From Pirellulales bacterium (GTDB lineage Bacteria; Planctomycetota; Planctomycetia; Pirellulales; JALHPA01), in NCBI GenBank assembly GCA_033762255.1, contig JANRLT010000051.1:1-64000 (forward strand): a DNA stretch of 64,000 nucleotides, read 5' to 3'. Each line of letters starts with the position of its first letter. The first letter of the stretch is position 1. Both the position numbers and the translations under genes were made by a program. Shown one piece after another: positions 9,634 through 19,245 of this stretch. The notes beneath the pieces were generated by a model. It was given only the letters and a program-made list of their open reading frames with translations, ran no database searches and was not told the DNA's origin.

Positions 9634-11220
9634 ATGAAGGTTTCTAAGTGGGCGATGTTGATCGCCTTGGCCGGCGGCATGTCGGCCGCGACAGCAATGG
9701 CTCAATACGGTCAACGTCAACCGCGCGTTGCACAGACCGGCATTGAGTACGGAAGTTATTATCAAGCGTCGGCGCAAATGCCGGCCGGTTCCCCCAGCGA
9801 CATGGCTCCGGCCACAGCGCCGATGGAAGCCGCTCCCCCCGCGGCGGAAGCCGCTCCCGTCGCCAGTTATGCGGGCGGCTGCACCGATGGCACCTGCACC
9901 AGTGCCTGCCCCACCGACCCCGGTTGCGCCGCCAACTGTACCAACGGCGCTTGTGACCCCGGTTGCGGCGCTGACGCCGCCTGTGGTTGCGACAGTGGCT
10001 GCGGGACCGGCTGTGAAGAATGCAAGCTGGAATGTGAGGATCGCGATGATCCCTGGCGTTTATTCGGACATTGCAACGAATCCAATTGCCACGATCTGAA
10101 CTTCCGCGGTTGGGTGGCAGCCGGTTACTTCGGCAACTTTGACAACCCCGCCAGCAACTGGAACGGGCCGGTCACGTTTGGTGATCGGGACGAACCGTTG
10201 CTCAACCAATTGTATTTTATCGCCGAAAAGCAGACTGTGGCCAATACCGAAGCCGGTGATATCGGCTGGGGTGGTCGGATTGACCTGCTGTATGGTTCGG
10301 ACTACCGCTTTAATATCTCCCGTGGCTTGTCCGCCCGCGATAACTTTACGGCCAAGTGGGACACCAATCGTTTTTACGGTTTGGATCTGCCTCAGTTGTA
10401 CGCGGAAGTGGGTAACAAGAAGTTGAACGCGAAACTCGGTCGCTTTTATACGATCATCGGGTATCAAGTGGTGACCGCCCCGGACAACTTCTTTTACTCG
10501 ATTCCCTATACCTTCCAATACGGCGAGCCGTTTACCCACACCGGCGCTTTGGTGACTTACAATGCCAACGATCAATTGGCATTGTTTGGCGGGATCACCA
10601 ACGGCTGGGATAACTTTGATAATGTCGTAGGCTATCAGTCCGTGTTGTATGGTGCCACCTTTACCGCCAGCGACGGAAACAGCAAATTGGCCGTTGCGGG
10701 ACATTATGGCAAGGATTCGACCACGTTTGGTATCCCCGAACCGACGGACGATCGCCATATCATGAGCATCGTGTACAGCCGCACGCTGACTGACCGCCTG
10801 AGTTATGTGTTTCAAAGCGACAACGGCTATCAAGAAAACGTCAACAACTCCGGCGAACGGGGCGAATGGTACGGCATCAATCAGTACTTGTTCTACAAGA
10901 TCAACTGCAGCTGGACCGCCGGTATTCGGGCCGAATGGTTCCGTGATGATGATGGCACCCGTGTGGCCGCTGTCGGCGATTATCCGGCCCTGGGCTTTAG
11001 CACCAACCCCGCCAGTACTGGTGGTTGGGCGGGGAACTTCTATGATGTGGCCCTGGGCGCCAACTGGAAGCCTTACAATTTCCCGAATCTGACGGTACGT
11101 CCGGAAATTCGCTATGATTGGTATGACGGGCCAGTCAATGCAGGCGGTACAAATCCTTATGACGACGGTGCCAGCGATAACCAATGGTTAATCGGTGGGG
11201 ACGTCATCTACGTGTACTAA
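9634..11220 (+). CDS. Outer-membrane beta-barrel porin with Cys-rich neck
   Basis: 528 residues from MKVSKWAM. A signal peptide ends near AMAQ (about 24). A Pro/Ala-rich linker follows, then residues 81-152 carry 15 Cys in CxxxC-like spacing (GTCTSACPTDPGC, GCDSGCGTGCEEC). From about 155 to the end it has the aromatic, alternating pattern of a beta-barrel, ending in an aromatic-rich strand (GGDVIYVY). The barrel resembles the planctomycete porin-2/OmpL-like family (BBP2). Role inferred: diffusion channel in the outer membrane. It is monocistronic, with a strong terminator 60 bp after the stop. Confidence 0.8.
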   Translation: MKVSKWAMLIALAGGMSAATAMAQYGQRQPRVAQTGIEYGSYYQASAQMPAGSPSDMAPATAPMEAAPPAAEAAPVASYAGGCTDGTCTSACPTDPGCAANCTNGACDPGCGADAACGCDSGCGTGCEECKLECEDRDDPWRLFGHCNESNCHDLNFRGWVAAGYFGNFDNPASNWNGPVTFGDRDEPLLNQLYFIAEKQTVANTEAGDIGWGGRIDLLYGSDYRFNISRGLSARDNFTAKWDTNRFYGLDLPQLYAEVGNKKLNAKLGRFYTIIGYQVVTAPDNFFYSIPYTFQYGEPFTHTGALVTYNANDQLALFGGITNGWDNFDNVVGYQSVLYGATFTASDGNSKLAVAGHYGKDSTTFGIPEPTDDRHIMSIVYSRTLTDRLSYVFQSDNGYQENVNNSGERGEWYGINQYLFYKINCSWTAGIRAEWFRDDDGTRVAAVGDYPALGFSTNPASTGGWAGNFYDVALGANWKPYNFPNLTVRPEIRYDWYDGPVNAGGTNPYDDGASDNQWLIGGDVIYVY

Positions 11221-11280
11221 CCCACCCACGCTCCGCAAAACGGGGCGGAGCAAGGCCAGTTAGTCAGGTGGATACAAACG

Positions 11281-11317
11281 CACGGCCCGCGGAACACTCC
11301 GCGGGCCGTGTTTTTTT
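11281..11317 (+). terminator. Rho-independent terminator of the porin gene
   Basis: A perfect 13-bp stem (CACGGCCCGCGGA / TCCGCGGGCCGTG) with loop ACAC is followed at once by seven T. It lies 60 bp after the porin stop codon. Confidence 0.95.
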
Positions 11318-11333
11318 GTTCTCTGTGTATATT

Positions 11334-11355
11334 AGCCCGCAGCGTCAGCAAGGGA
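11334..11355 (+). repeat. Dispersed 22-bp repeat, single copy
   Basis: Begins AGCCCGCAGCG and ends CAGCAAGGGA. It is the same family as the cluster at 14825-14971. It lies between the porin terminator and the end of polA and encodes nothing. Confidence 0.7.
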
Positions 11356-11408
11356 GAATGGGCATCCCATCTTACCCCCGGTTCCCTGACTCCTGATCCC
11401 CGCCCCCC

Positions 11409-14400
11409 TCATTCGCACTCCGCCCAGGTGCGCCCCGCCTTTAAATCGACTTTTAACGGCACTTTTAGCTGCATGACGCCAGTCATCTCTTGTTCGATCA
11501 GTTCGCTTATCGCGTCGATTTCCGTTGGTGGAGCTTCAAATACCAGTTCATCGTGAATTTGCAAGAGCATTTTGGTTTGCCAGTTTTCCGACGATAAACG
11601 CCGATGGATCGCCAGCATCGCCAACTTAATCAGGTCCGCCGCCGATCCCTGAATGACCGTGTTGATGGCGGTCCGTTCTGGCAGGCTCTTTTGCCGCTGG
11701 GACGCGCTGGGGGGTAGGGCCGCATGGGCCGGATTGGGGGGCTTGACCCCGGTAATTGCACGTCTACGGCCCAGGATCGTGCCAACATAACCCTGGCGCG
11801 CGCAGTCCGCCAGCACTTGTTCCATAAACGCCGCCACCCCCGGATACCCGCGAAAGTACGCGTCGATAAACTCCGCCGCGGCGGTTTGCTCGATCCCCAG
11901 GGCTTTTGCCAGGCCGAAGGGACTTTGACCATAAATAATCCCAAAGTTGACCGCTTTGGCCACGCGGCGCTGGGCGCTGGTCACCTGGTCCAGCGGCACA
12001 TGAAAAACCTGGCTGGCCACGCGGGCGTGAATGTCCTCGTCGTTTTGGAACGCCTGGCACATCGTTTCGTCGCCGGAATAATGCGCCAGCACGCGCAGTT
12101 CGATTTGCGAATAATCCGCGGCAACTAACCGCCAGTCGGGGTTCCCCGGCAAAAACGCCGCGCGAATTTCCCGGCCGCTTTCAGTCCGAATGGGGATATT
12201 TTGCAAATTGGGATCGCTACTGCTGAGCCGCCCCGTCGCCGCGACCGCCTGGTGAAAACTGGCGTGCACCCGCCCAGTGGCCGGATGAATCAGTTCCGGT
12301 AATGCGTCAATATAGGTGTTTTTTAGCTTGGAAATTTGGCGATACTCAATAATCTTGGCCGGCAGCGGATGTTGCAGGGCCAGTTCCTCTAGCACCTCCA
12401 CATCGGTGCTGGGACCGGTCTTGGTCCGCTTTAGCACAGGCAGTTTTTGTTCGGTAAACAAAACTTCCTGCAATTGCTTGGGGGAGGCGATATTGAACGA
12501 GCGCCCTGCCAAAGCGTGAATCTCGGCCTCCAACCGCTCAAGCACAATCTCATATTTGCCGCTGAGATCGCGCAACTGCGCGGCGTCCACCCGTATTCCC
12601 TGATACTCTAGATCCGCCAGGACGTCGATCAACGGCACTTCGACGCGTTGATTTAGATCCGTTAGCTGCCGCTGGGCCAGCTTGGCGGTAAGCAGCGGTT
12701 CCAACCGGAGGGGAATATCCGCGTCCTCCGCCGCATAATGCGTTATCTGCTCCACCGGTACTTCATCCATCCGCTTTTGCGCTTTACCCGTCCCGATCAA
12801 TTCGGCGATGGTGGTTGTTTTGTGATTTAAATAGCGGCTGGCTAGCTCGTCCAAATTATGATTACGCTCCCCCGCATCCAATAAATAGCTGGCCACCATC
12901 GTGTCAAATACGACTCCCCGCGTTTCCACGCCCGCCGAACGCAGCACAATCAGGTCGTATTTGAGATTTTGGCCGATTTTGCCAATAGCGGGGTTTTCGA
13001 GTATGGGTCGCAACACGTCCAAGACCAGTTGCAAATCCAGGCATTGGTCTCTTTCCGGGGCGCGAATAGGTATGTAATACGCCTCGCCCTGTTGCCAGGC
13101 GCACGAAATACCCACAATTTCCGCCCAACGCGGGTGAATATGGGTTGTTTCGGTATCGAGCGAAAATTGCGCCACTTGGCCTAATTCCGCCGCAAGCCAT
13201 GCCAATTTTTCGGGCGTATCAATTGTTTGATACGTCGCCTCTAATTTAACAGGCGCTTGCCGGAGTTGCTCGCCGCGCATTTTATTGGTCAAGGCGTGAA
13301 AGCCTAATTCGGCAAATAACTCTTGCGCGGATTGGGGGCAAAAACCGCGACATGCCGCGGCCGCCCAGGGAATTTCAATATTGACATCGGTTTCCAAGCG
13401 GACCAGTTGGCGGGCAAGCACGGTTTGATCCCGCGCTGCCAGCAGATTTTGCTTGCGCTTTTCGCCAGTGAGCGCGTGGGCGTTGGCAAAAATATTTTCC
13501 AGCGTGCCATACTTTTGCAATAGTTCCGTGGCTATTTTTGGGCCAATGAGGGGAACGCCGGGAATATTATCCACCGCGTCGCCGACCAAAACTTGGTAGT
13601 CAATGACCTGCCCGGGCGCGACCCCCCATTCGGTCAAGAGCATGGCGGCGTCAAAGTATTGATTTTTACGCATGCTATACAGCCGAACTCGGTCCGTGAT
13701 GAGCTGGCGGTAATCCTTATCCGCCGTGACCAGCACGCATTCGCCACCCGCCGCTTCCACCCGCCGCGCTAGCGTAGCCAAAAGGTCATCCGCCTCGTAA
13801 CCGGCCAACTCCAAGATGGGAATCTCCAACGTTTCCAGCACGCGGCGGATCATGGCGATCTGGGGGATCAAATCCGGCGGCATGTCCGAGCGATTTTGCT
13901 TATACGGGGCGTAAAGCTCATGGCGAAACGTCGGCCCGTCCAGGTCATAAGCACAAAACAGATAATCGGGACGCTTTTGTTCCAAAATGGCAAACAAATC
14001 GCGGGTAAAACCAAACACGGCGTTGACCGGCAGACCCTGGGGGCTGGTCATTTCTGGAACGGCGTGAAACACCTGAAAAATCAGCGACATCGAATCAATC
14101 CCCCAAACAGTTTTTCCCCGCAGATCGGGAAAGCCCTCCCGGGAAACTTTTTCCAGCGCATCCGCTGGCGTCCCTAGTTCACTCGCAACCAGGAGCTGAC
14201 CCGTAGCCTGCTCAAGCACATCGCCGGGGGGGGTGGGATTGGGGACAAATTGCGGAAATTGTTGCGCGGCGAGAGGACTGGCAATATTTTGTTCAACTAT
14301 TTCCTGGATCAACGTATCATGAGGGACAGGCATACGTGCTTGGCTGACCGGCGGCGACATCGCCATGGGCACGGCAGGTTCAACGGATTGTTTTGCTTGA

Positions 14401-14465
14401 TCCGCCTCCGGCTCATCCCAACCGGGTAACGTCGGTTCTTGGACGGTGCGCCGTTGTTTGGCCAT
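11409..14465 (-). CDS. polA: DNA polymerase I
   Basis: 1018 residues from MAKQRRTVQEP; the frame is open 39 codons further upstream without protein character. Three domains: 5'-3' exonuclease (GIDSMSLIFQVFHA from about 121), 3'-5' exonuclease with all metal ligands (DTET about 435, NLKYD, YAAEDAD) and so probably proofreading, and polymerase with motif A (ADYSQIELR, about 780), motif B (RRVAKAVNFGIIYG, about 833) and motif C (IHDELVFEAP, about 968). An extra N-terminal tail of about 115 Pro/Gln-rich residues precedes the exonuclease and is absent from classical PolA. Role: repair and Okazaki-fragment processing. Confidence 0.96.
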   Translation of the reverse strand: MAKQRRTVQEPTLPGWDEPEADQAKQSVEPAVPMAMSPPVSQARMPVPHDTLIQEIVEQNIASPLAAQQFPQFVPNPTPPGDVLEQATGQLLVASELGTPADALEKVSREGFPDLRGKTVWGIDSMSLIFQVFHAVPEMTSPQGLPVNAVFGFTRDLFAILEQKRPDYLFCAYDLDGPTFRHELYAPYKQNRSDMPPDLIPQIAMIRRVLETLEIPILELAGYEADDLLATLARRVEAAGGECVLVTADKDYRQLITDRVRLYSMRKNQYFDAAMLLTEWGVAPGQVIDYQVLVGDAVDNIPGVPLIGPKIATELLQKYGTLENIFANAHALTGEKRKQNLLAARDQTVLARQLVRLETDVNIEIPWAAAACRGFCPQSAQELFAELGFHALTNKMRGEQLRQAPVKLEATYQTIDTPEKLAWLAAELGQVAQFSLDTETTHIHPRWAEIVGISCAWQQGEAYYIPIRAPERDQCLDLQLVLDVLRPILENPAIGKIGQNLKYDLIVLRSAGVETRGVVFDTMVASYLLDAGERNHNLDELASRYLNHKTTTIAELIGTGKAQKRMDEVPVEQITHYAAEDADIPLRLEPLLTAKLAQRQLTDLNQRVEVPLIDVLADLEYQGIRVDAAQLRDLSGKYEIVLERLEAEIHALAGRSFNIASPKQLQEVLFTEQKLPVLKRTKTGPSTDVEVLEELALQHPLPAKIIEYRQISKLKNTYIDALPELIHPATGRVHASFHQAVAATGRLSSSDPNLQNIPIRTESGREIRAAFLPGNPDWRLVAADYSQIELRVLAHYSGDETMCQAFQNDEDIHARVASQVFHVPLDQVTSAQRRVAKAVNFGIIYGQSPFGLAKALGIEQTAAAEFIDAYFRGYPGVAAFMEQVLADCARQGYVGTILGRRRAITGVKPPNPAHAALPPSASQRQKSLPERTAINTVIQGSAADLIKLAMLAIHRRLSSENWQTKMLLQIHDELVFEAPPTEIDAISELIEQEMTGVMQLKVPLKVDLKAGRTWAECE

Positions 14466-14585
14466 AAGTTCTACTTGCCAGAAAGTTTGTAAAGAAAATC
14501 CGAATCCCAGGCATTTTAACGGGTGACACGCCAGTTGTCCCGTCCCCGGCACAAAGCCTCCAAGGCAAGGGTTATTGGTCAAGGG

Positions 14586-14650
14586 GCGGCGGCACCGCCG
14601 CAGCCAGAATGACTAAGAGGAATGCAGCCAGAATGGCTAAGAGAAATGAA
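14586..14650. repeat. GC hairpin and 24-bp tandem duplication upstream of polA
   Basis: A 7-bp stem GCGGCGG/CCGCCGC with a 2-nt loop (14586-14601) is followed by two 24-bp tandem units (14603-14626 and 14627-14650) that differ at a few positions. Both lie in the leader side of polA. No function is evident. Confidence 0.6.
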
Positions 14651-14728
14651 GCCCTGAATCATTGAAAGGGATTCGCGGCCGCGGGTAATTATTCGTAGCT
14701 AATTTAGCGTTAAACGCCAAAAAAACAG

Positions 14729-14802
14729 TGCGCACACCAAGATTCGAACTTGGGACCTCCACCTTATCAGGGTGGCGCTCTAACCAACTGAGCTATGTGC
14801 GC
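14729..14802 (-). tRNA. tRNA-Ile (anticodon GAT)
   Basis: 74 nt on the minus strand. Acceptor GCGCACA/TGTGCGC, D-arm GCTC-AGTTGGTTA-GAGC, anticodon stem CCACC/GGTGG with loop CTGATAA (GAT), T-arm CCAAG-TTCGAAT-CTTGG, discriminator A, no encoded CCA. It is a lone gene, not in an rRNA spacer. Confidence 0.95.
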
Positions 14803-14824
14803 GAAAAGCTTATGTTATTTCGAT

Positions 14825-14971
14825 AGCCCGAAGCGTAAGGGAGGGAAAGGGTTATAATCGTGTACCTACACCGAAGCGTAAGCGAGGAATATGAAAACCT
14901 GACTGTCCCTTGCTAACACGGCGGGCTGACTGTCCCTTGCTAACGCTGCGGGCTAAAAAACGCTGCGGGCT
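14825..14971. repeat. Cluster of dispersed 22-bp repeats
   Basis: Copies at 14825-14846 and 14868-14889 (plus orientation, core CCGAAGCGTAAG), 14906-14927 and 14933-14954 (reverse orientation, TCCCTTGCTAAC then CGGGCT), and an 11-bp fragment at 14961-14971. The two reverse copies sit in a 27-bp tandem arrangement. The single copy at 11334 belongs to the same family. Non-coding. Confidence 0.75.
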
Positions 14972-15097
14972 GAATCTAACTCCAAACCCCTATTTTCAAT
15001 TCTAGCCCTTAAATGTCAAGTGGCCCGGCACTGCCCCGCCACCGTTATTGACATGGGAATACCCTGCGGGGTTCGGCCGTTCTGGATGAATTAAGTG

Positions 15098-16309
15098 TTA
15101 TTTATCGGCGGGGGCCAGCGTGGGTTCTTCTAGCAGCTTTTGTAATCCCGAGGAAAAATATTCCACCACCCGGGGGGATTGTGCGGATTGCGCGGAGGAA
15201 GCGGAAGAGTTTTCCAGAGATGGGGACGAATGATCAGGAGTTGGCTGGCCTGTTGCCGGACCTACCAGCAACACCGCCTCGGTGCCGGGGTATTTACTAA
15301 GAAGCGGTAGGCCACGCTCGGGCCCCAGGACCGAGATGGCCGTGGCCAGACTATCAGCCGTAACACAATCGCGGGCTATCACCGTGGTCGCGCTCCATCG
15401 AGTGCAGCCCAGGCCTGTGGCGGGATCGACAATATGCGAGTAGCGCGTGCCGTCAATGGTAATACTTTGAAAGGCGTCGCCCGAGGTGGTAATTGCCCCG
15501 TGGGCCAGGCGCACGTAACGATTGGCCGGCGCCTCGGGATCCAGGGGTGTCAACCCAATCCGCCAACCGGTTTGGCCTGGTGGCGGCCCGGAACAACCGA
15601 TATCGCCGCTAGCGTCGATCATGGCCCGCTCGATCCCGAGTTTTTTTAACTCCGCGAGCGCTTGATCGATCGTGTAACCGACGGCAATTCCCCCTAAATC
15701 CAAACGCAGGTCTCCCCGCAAAAAGGTTACCGCCTCTTGCCGGGGATCGAGCAACAGTTTTTTATAGCCCAACGCCGCCTTCGCCTGTTCCAAGACTTCC
15801 GGGGCCGGTAGAGCGCGCGTACGTTTGCTTTTACGCCAAAGTTGCGTCAAGGGGCCGATGGTTACATCAAACGCTCCCTCGGTTTGACGAGACAATTGCT
15901 GGCCGAGGGTTATGATGCGAAATAAATCCGCACTGACAGAAACCGCCGTCCCGGGTTGCGCATTGGCTGTCTTGCAGAGCCGCATGAGTTCGCTGTCTGG
16001 CAAATAATCGCTAAATACCTGGTTCAGCCGTGCAAATGTGCCAAACACCGCCGCAAAGCCCGCCTGCGCCTCATCCGCTGATGGGGCATAGAGGACCACG
16101 CGCACGGACATGCCCATGTGCCGCTCGGTCGCGGTAAAGCGTTGTAGCTCGGCTCCCCTGGCATGGTTTGGGGCTGGCCCAGGCGTTCCCCCCGCACTGA
16201 GCACTAGTAATAACGCCAGCCATGCAAATTGAGAAACAACCCGCGGCAAAAGCATGGCAATAGTTCCCCATCGACCGCGGGGGATGGAGTTTACAAAGTT
16301 GCCAGTCAT
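15098..16309 (-). CDS. apbE: FAD:protein FMN transferase (ApbE family)
   Basis: 403 residues. ApbE enzymes attach FMN to Thr of target flavoproteins such as RnfG/NqrC, outside the inner membrane. Seen: an N-terminal hydrophobic export segment (about 19-42), EGAFDVTIGPLTQLW near 145, LDLGGIAVGYTIDQA near 205, DASGDIGC near 240, TTSGDAFQ near 280, and the metal/FAD motif HIVDPATG near 297. The C-terminal 40 residues are Ser/Pro-rich. The ATG abuts the dxs stop with no gap, so translation is coupled. Confidence 0.9.
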   Translation of the reverse strand: MTGNFVNSIPRGRWGTIAMLLPRVVSQFAWLALLLVLSAGGTPGPAPNHARGAELQRFTATERHMGMSVRVVLYAPSADEAQAGFAAVFGTFARLNQVFSDYLPDSELMRLCKTANAQPGTAVSVSADLFRIITLGQQLSRQTEGAFDVTIGPLTQLWRKSKRTRALPAPEVLEQAKAALGYKKLLLDPRQEAVTFLRGDLRLDLGGIAVGYTIDQALAELKKLGIERAMIDASGDIGCSGPPPGQTGWRIGLTPLDPEAPANRYVRLAHGAITTSGDAFQSITIDGTRYSHIVDPATGLGCTRWSATTVIARDCVTADSLATAISVLGPERGLPLLSKYPGTEAVLLVGPATGQPTPDHSSPSLENSSASSAQSAQSPRVVEYFSSGLQKLLEEPTLAPADK

Positions 16310-18235
16310 CTAAGAGACCTGCCGCTGGACAGAGCTTTCCCGCGGTTGCACGCCGGCGCGGCTGGCGGCGTCCAGGCAGGTTTGCACGATGCCGTCCACG
16401 TCCAGCTTTAGCTCGGCCAATAATTCCGCCCGCTCGCCATGTTCGATAAAGCGGTCGGGGATTCCCAGACGGGTCAGATGGGCTGCGTTGATTCCCGCGT
16501 CCGCGGCCGCCTCCAACACCGCGCTGCCAAATCCGGTCATGAGGGTCCCTTCTTCCACGGTCACCACAAAGTCGGCGCTGGTCAGCGCCCGCAAGATCGC
16601 ATCCGTGTCCAGGGGTTTAATAAAACGGGCGTTAATGACACCCACGTCGTAACCCGCCTCGCGCAGGATTTCCGCCGCTCGCAGGCAATCCGGCAACAAC
16701 GTCCCGCAAGCGATCAGCATGCCGTCCGCGCCCCAGGAAAATACCTCGCTGCGGCCGTATTCAATGGGATCGCGCTCTTGTTTGACCTCCACCGCGTTGG
16801 CCTTGGGATAGCGCAGACTGCACGGCCCGCCGTGGGACAACGCCCAGGAAAGCATTTCCCTTAGGTCGCGGCTGTCGCCGGGAGCCATGACAGTCAAATT
16901 GGGAAAGAGCCGCATGTACCCGATATCAAAGCAGCCATGATGCGTCGGACCGTCCGGCCCGGTCAAACCCGCCCGGTCGAGCATAAATGTCACCGGCAAA
17001 TCCTGCAGGGCGACCTCTTGAAAGATCTGATCGTAACTGCGCTGCAGGAATGTGCTGTAAATATCCACAATCGGACGGAGTCCTGTCTTGGCCTGGCCGG
17101 CGGCAAAGGCCACGGCGTGGGACTCGCAAATGCCCGTATCAAAAAAGCGGGTGGGGAATTTCTCGCGCACGGCCTCCAGTTTATTCCCCTGGCACATCGC
17201 GGCGGTCATCACCGTCACCCGCGGATCATGCTCGAGCGCGGCATGGATCGCCTGGCTGGCAATGTCGGTATAGGCCTGGCTAGAGCTCTTTTTTAAGGGG
17301 ATGACTTCGGCGTTATCCCCGCAACGAAACGGAGCGGGCGTGTGATAATACACCGGGTCGCGCTCGGCGGGTTCAAAGCCGTGCCCCTTGTTCGTTACCA
17401 CATGCAGAACGACCGGACCATCAACCTTGCGGACCATTTTTAGGTATTTGCCCAGTTGCGCCAAATTATGCCCGTCGATCGGGCCAATGTAGCGCAGGCC
17501 CATCTCTTCAAACAGCATCCCCATGTGCAAGCCTTGCTTGAGGGATTCCTTCATCTGCCAGAGGAGTTGTTCCGCTTGATCCCCGACCAGGGGAACTTTC
17601 TTTAACAGGTTGCTGACTTCATGCTTAAAATTATTATACAGATCGTTAGTCCGCAGGCGGTCCAGATATTCGGCCAATCCCCCCACGCGATTGCAAATGG
17701 ACATCTTATTATCGTTCAGCACCACCAGCAGCTTGGACTTTAGCCCCCCCGCATTGTTGAGAGCCTCAAACACGATCCCCGAAGGCAACGCCCCGTCTCC
17801 AATCACCGCCACGCTATGGCGGTCATCCTGGCCTAATAACTCGTCACCCGACCGCAGGCCCAGCGCCGTGGAGACGCTGCAACCGGCATGTCCGGTCATA
17901 AACAGGTCATAGGGGCTTTCTGCGGGGTTGGGGTAACCCATAAGCCCCCCTTTGGTCCGGATGGTGTCGAATTGCTGGTAACGCCCGGTAATTAACTTAT
18001 GGGGGTAAATTTGGTGGCCCGTATCCCAGATCAGCCTGTCATGGGAAAAATCAAATTCCCGGTGCAAGGCCAGGCATAACTCCACGACACCCAGGTTGGA
18101 CGCAAAGTGCGCGGTCCGGTGTGCCAGCAGTTCGCACAAGGCCAACCGCATTTCAGTGGCTAGCTGTTCAAGCTGCGACAGGGAAAGACGGGTTAGGTCC
18201 CGCGGCGATTGGATGGTGCTTAATAAGTTATCCAT
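16310..18235 (-). CDS. dxs: 1-deoxy-D-xylulose-5-phosphate synthase
   Basis: 641 residues. A thiamine-diphosphate enzyme joining pyruvate and glyceraldehyde-3-phosphate, first step of the MEP isoprenoid route. Seen: SNLGVVELCLALH near 48, GHAGCSVSTALG near 115, the ThDP GDG motif in VIGDGALPSG near 146 with ND..K, the transketolase middle part with HDRAGLTGPDGPTHHG-like sequence (DRAGLTGPDG, about 422), and a C-terminal domain. The start overlaps the ispA stop by one base (TGATG), and the two supply precursor and prenyl chains in one operon. Confidence 0.96.
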   Translation of the reverse strand: MDNLLSTIQSPRDLTRLSLSQLEQLATEMRLALCELLAHRTAHFASNLGVVELCLALHREFDFSHDRLIWDTGHQIYPHKLITGRYQQFDTIRTKGGLMGYPNPAESPYDLFMTGHAGCSVSTALGLRSGDELLGQDDRHSVAVIGDGALPSGIVFEALNNAGGLKSKLLVVLNDNKMSICNRVGGLAEYLDRLRTNDLYNNFKHEVSNLLKKVPLVGDQAEQLLWQMKESLKQGLHMGMLFEEMGLRYIGPIDGHNLAQLGKYLKMVRKVDGPVVLHVVTNKGHGFEPAERDPVYYHTPAPFRCGDNAEVIPLKKSSSQAYTDIASQAIHAALEHDPRVTVMTAAMCQGNKLEAVREKFPTRFFDTGICESHAVAFAAGQAKTGLRPIVDIYSTFLQRSYDQIFQEVALQDLPVTFMLDRAGLTGPDGPTHHGCFDIGYMRLFPNLTVMAPGDSRDLREMLSWALSHGGPCSLRYPKANAVEVKQERDPIEYGRSEVFSWGADGMLIACGTLLPDCLRAAEILREAGYDVGVINARFIKPLDTDAILRALTSADFVVTVEEGTLMTGFGSAVLEAAADAGINAAHLTRLGIPDRFIEHGERAELLAELKLDVDGIVQTCLDAASRAGVQPRESSVQRQVS

Positions 18236-19167
18236 CAGTGATTCCTTTCCACAACATAGCGGGCCAGGGCTTCCAGCTTTTCGCCCGCGTTACCAAACGG
18301 TGCCAATGCCGCAATCGCTTCATCCACTAATTGATTAGCCATGAGTTGACTTTCCGCAATGCCACACAAAGTAGGGTATGTCATTTTACCCAAATTGTGA
18401 TCTTTACCAACTCTTTTGCCTGTAGCCACTTCGCTCCCCTGCACATCGAGCAAGTCATCCGCGATCTGAAATGCCAATCCAATCTTTTGACCGTAAATAT
18501 CCAAGGCTGCCAACTGTTCCCGCCCCGCAAAGGCGATCATTCCACCCAATTTGAGGGAAACTCGGATCATCGCGCCGGTTTTGCGGCTGTGGATCGACTC
18601 CAATTGCTCTACGGACGCCGGAGGGAGCGGATCAGTTAAAAATCGACCCTCCGCCGCTAAATCGCTGGCTTGCCCCCCCACCATGCCCACCGGGCCAGCC
18701 GCCTTGGCCAATTCCGTACAAGCGGTGGCGGCCAACGTTGGCGGATGGAGGCGGGTTAACTGCTCAAAGGCCAGCGTGAGCAATCCATCACCTGCCAAAA
18801 TGGCAGTCGCCTCGTCAAATGCTCTGTGACAGGTGGGCTGTCCCCGCCGCAAGTCGTCATTATCCATCGCTGGCAAATCGTCGTGGATCAGCGAGTACGT
18901 ATGGATCATCTCTACCGCACAAGCGGCTGGAAGCCCATTTACCCAATCCTCACAACCGCAAGCCTCGGCCCCCCATAACAATAGCGTGGGCCGGAGACGC
19001 TTGCCTGGAGCCAAAAGCGAATATCGCATCGCCGCCGCCAAGCGTTCGGGGCATCCCGGGGTAAATTGCAAGGCCGCCAACAACGCCGCGTCGATCACTT
19101 CCCGGGTGGCCAACAGGGATTCGCTCAAACCGTGGGTGGCAAGTTGCGGCATGGGCGAGAAATTCAT
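18235..19167 (-). CDS. ispA: Polyprenyl (farnesyl) diphosphate synthase
   Basis: 310 residues. It elongates isopentenyl diphosphate to C15 chains. First Asp motif HDDLPAMDNDD near 95 has the bacterial type-II FPPS form (DDxxxxD), followed by LRRGQPTCH; second motif QIADDLLD near 235. GGQASDL near 175 and a Lys-Thr-Gly segment (SRKTGA) are also present. It lies between xseB and dxs, the widespread xseB-ispA-dxs arrangement. Exact chain length is inferred from the first motif only. Confidence 0.93.
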   Translation of the reverse strand: MNFSPMPQLATHGLSESLLATREVIDAALLAALQFTPGCPERLAAAMRYSLLAPGKRLRPTLLLWGAEACGCEDWVNGLPAACAVEMIHTYSLIHDDLPAMDNDDLRRGQPTCHRAFDEATAILAGDGLLTLAFEQLTRLHPPTLAATACTELAKAAGPVGMVGGQASDLAAEGRFLTDPLPPASVEQLESIHSRKTGAMIRVSLKLGGMIAFAGREQLAALDIYGQKIGLAFQIADDLLDVQGSEVATGKRVGKDHNLGKMTYPTLCGIAESQLMANQLVDEAIAALAPFGNAGEKLEALARYVVERNH

Positions 19168-19245
19168 CCTAAAGAAACGAATCGCTGATTCACGACGGTT
19201 GTTGGCCTAACAGATTTTCCACAATCTGCGGTGACGCATTTTATT

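Noticed and set aside
9358-9777. 139-codon minus-strand frame across the porin start
   Set aside because: It lies over the porin signal peptide on the other strand and has no recognisable content.
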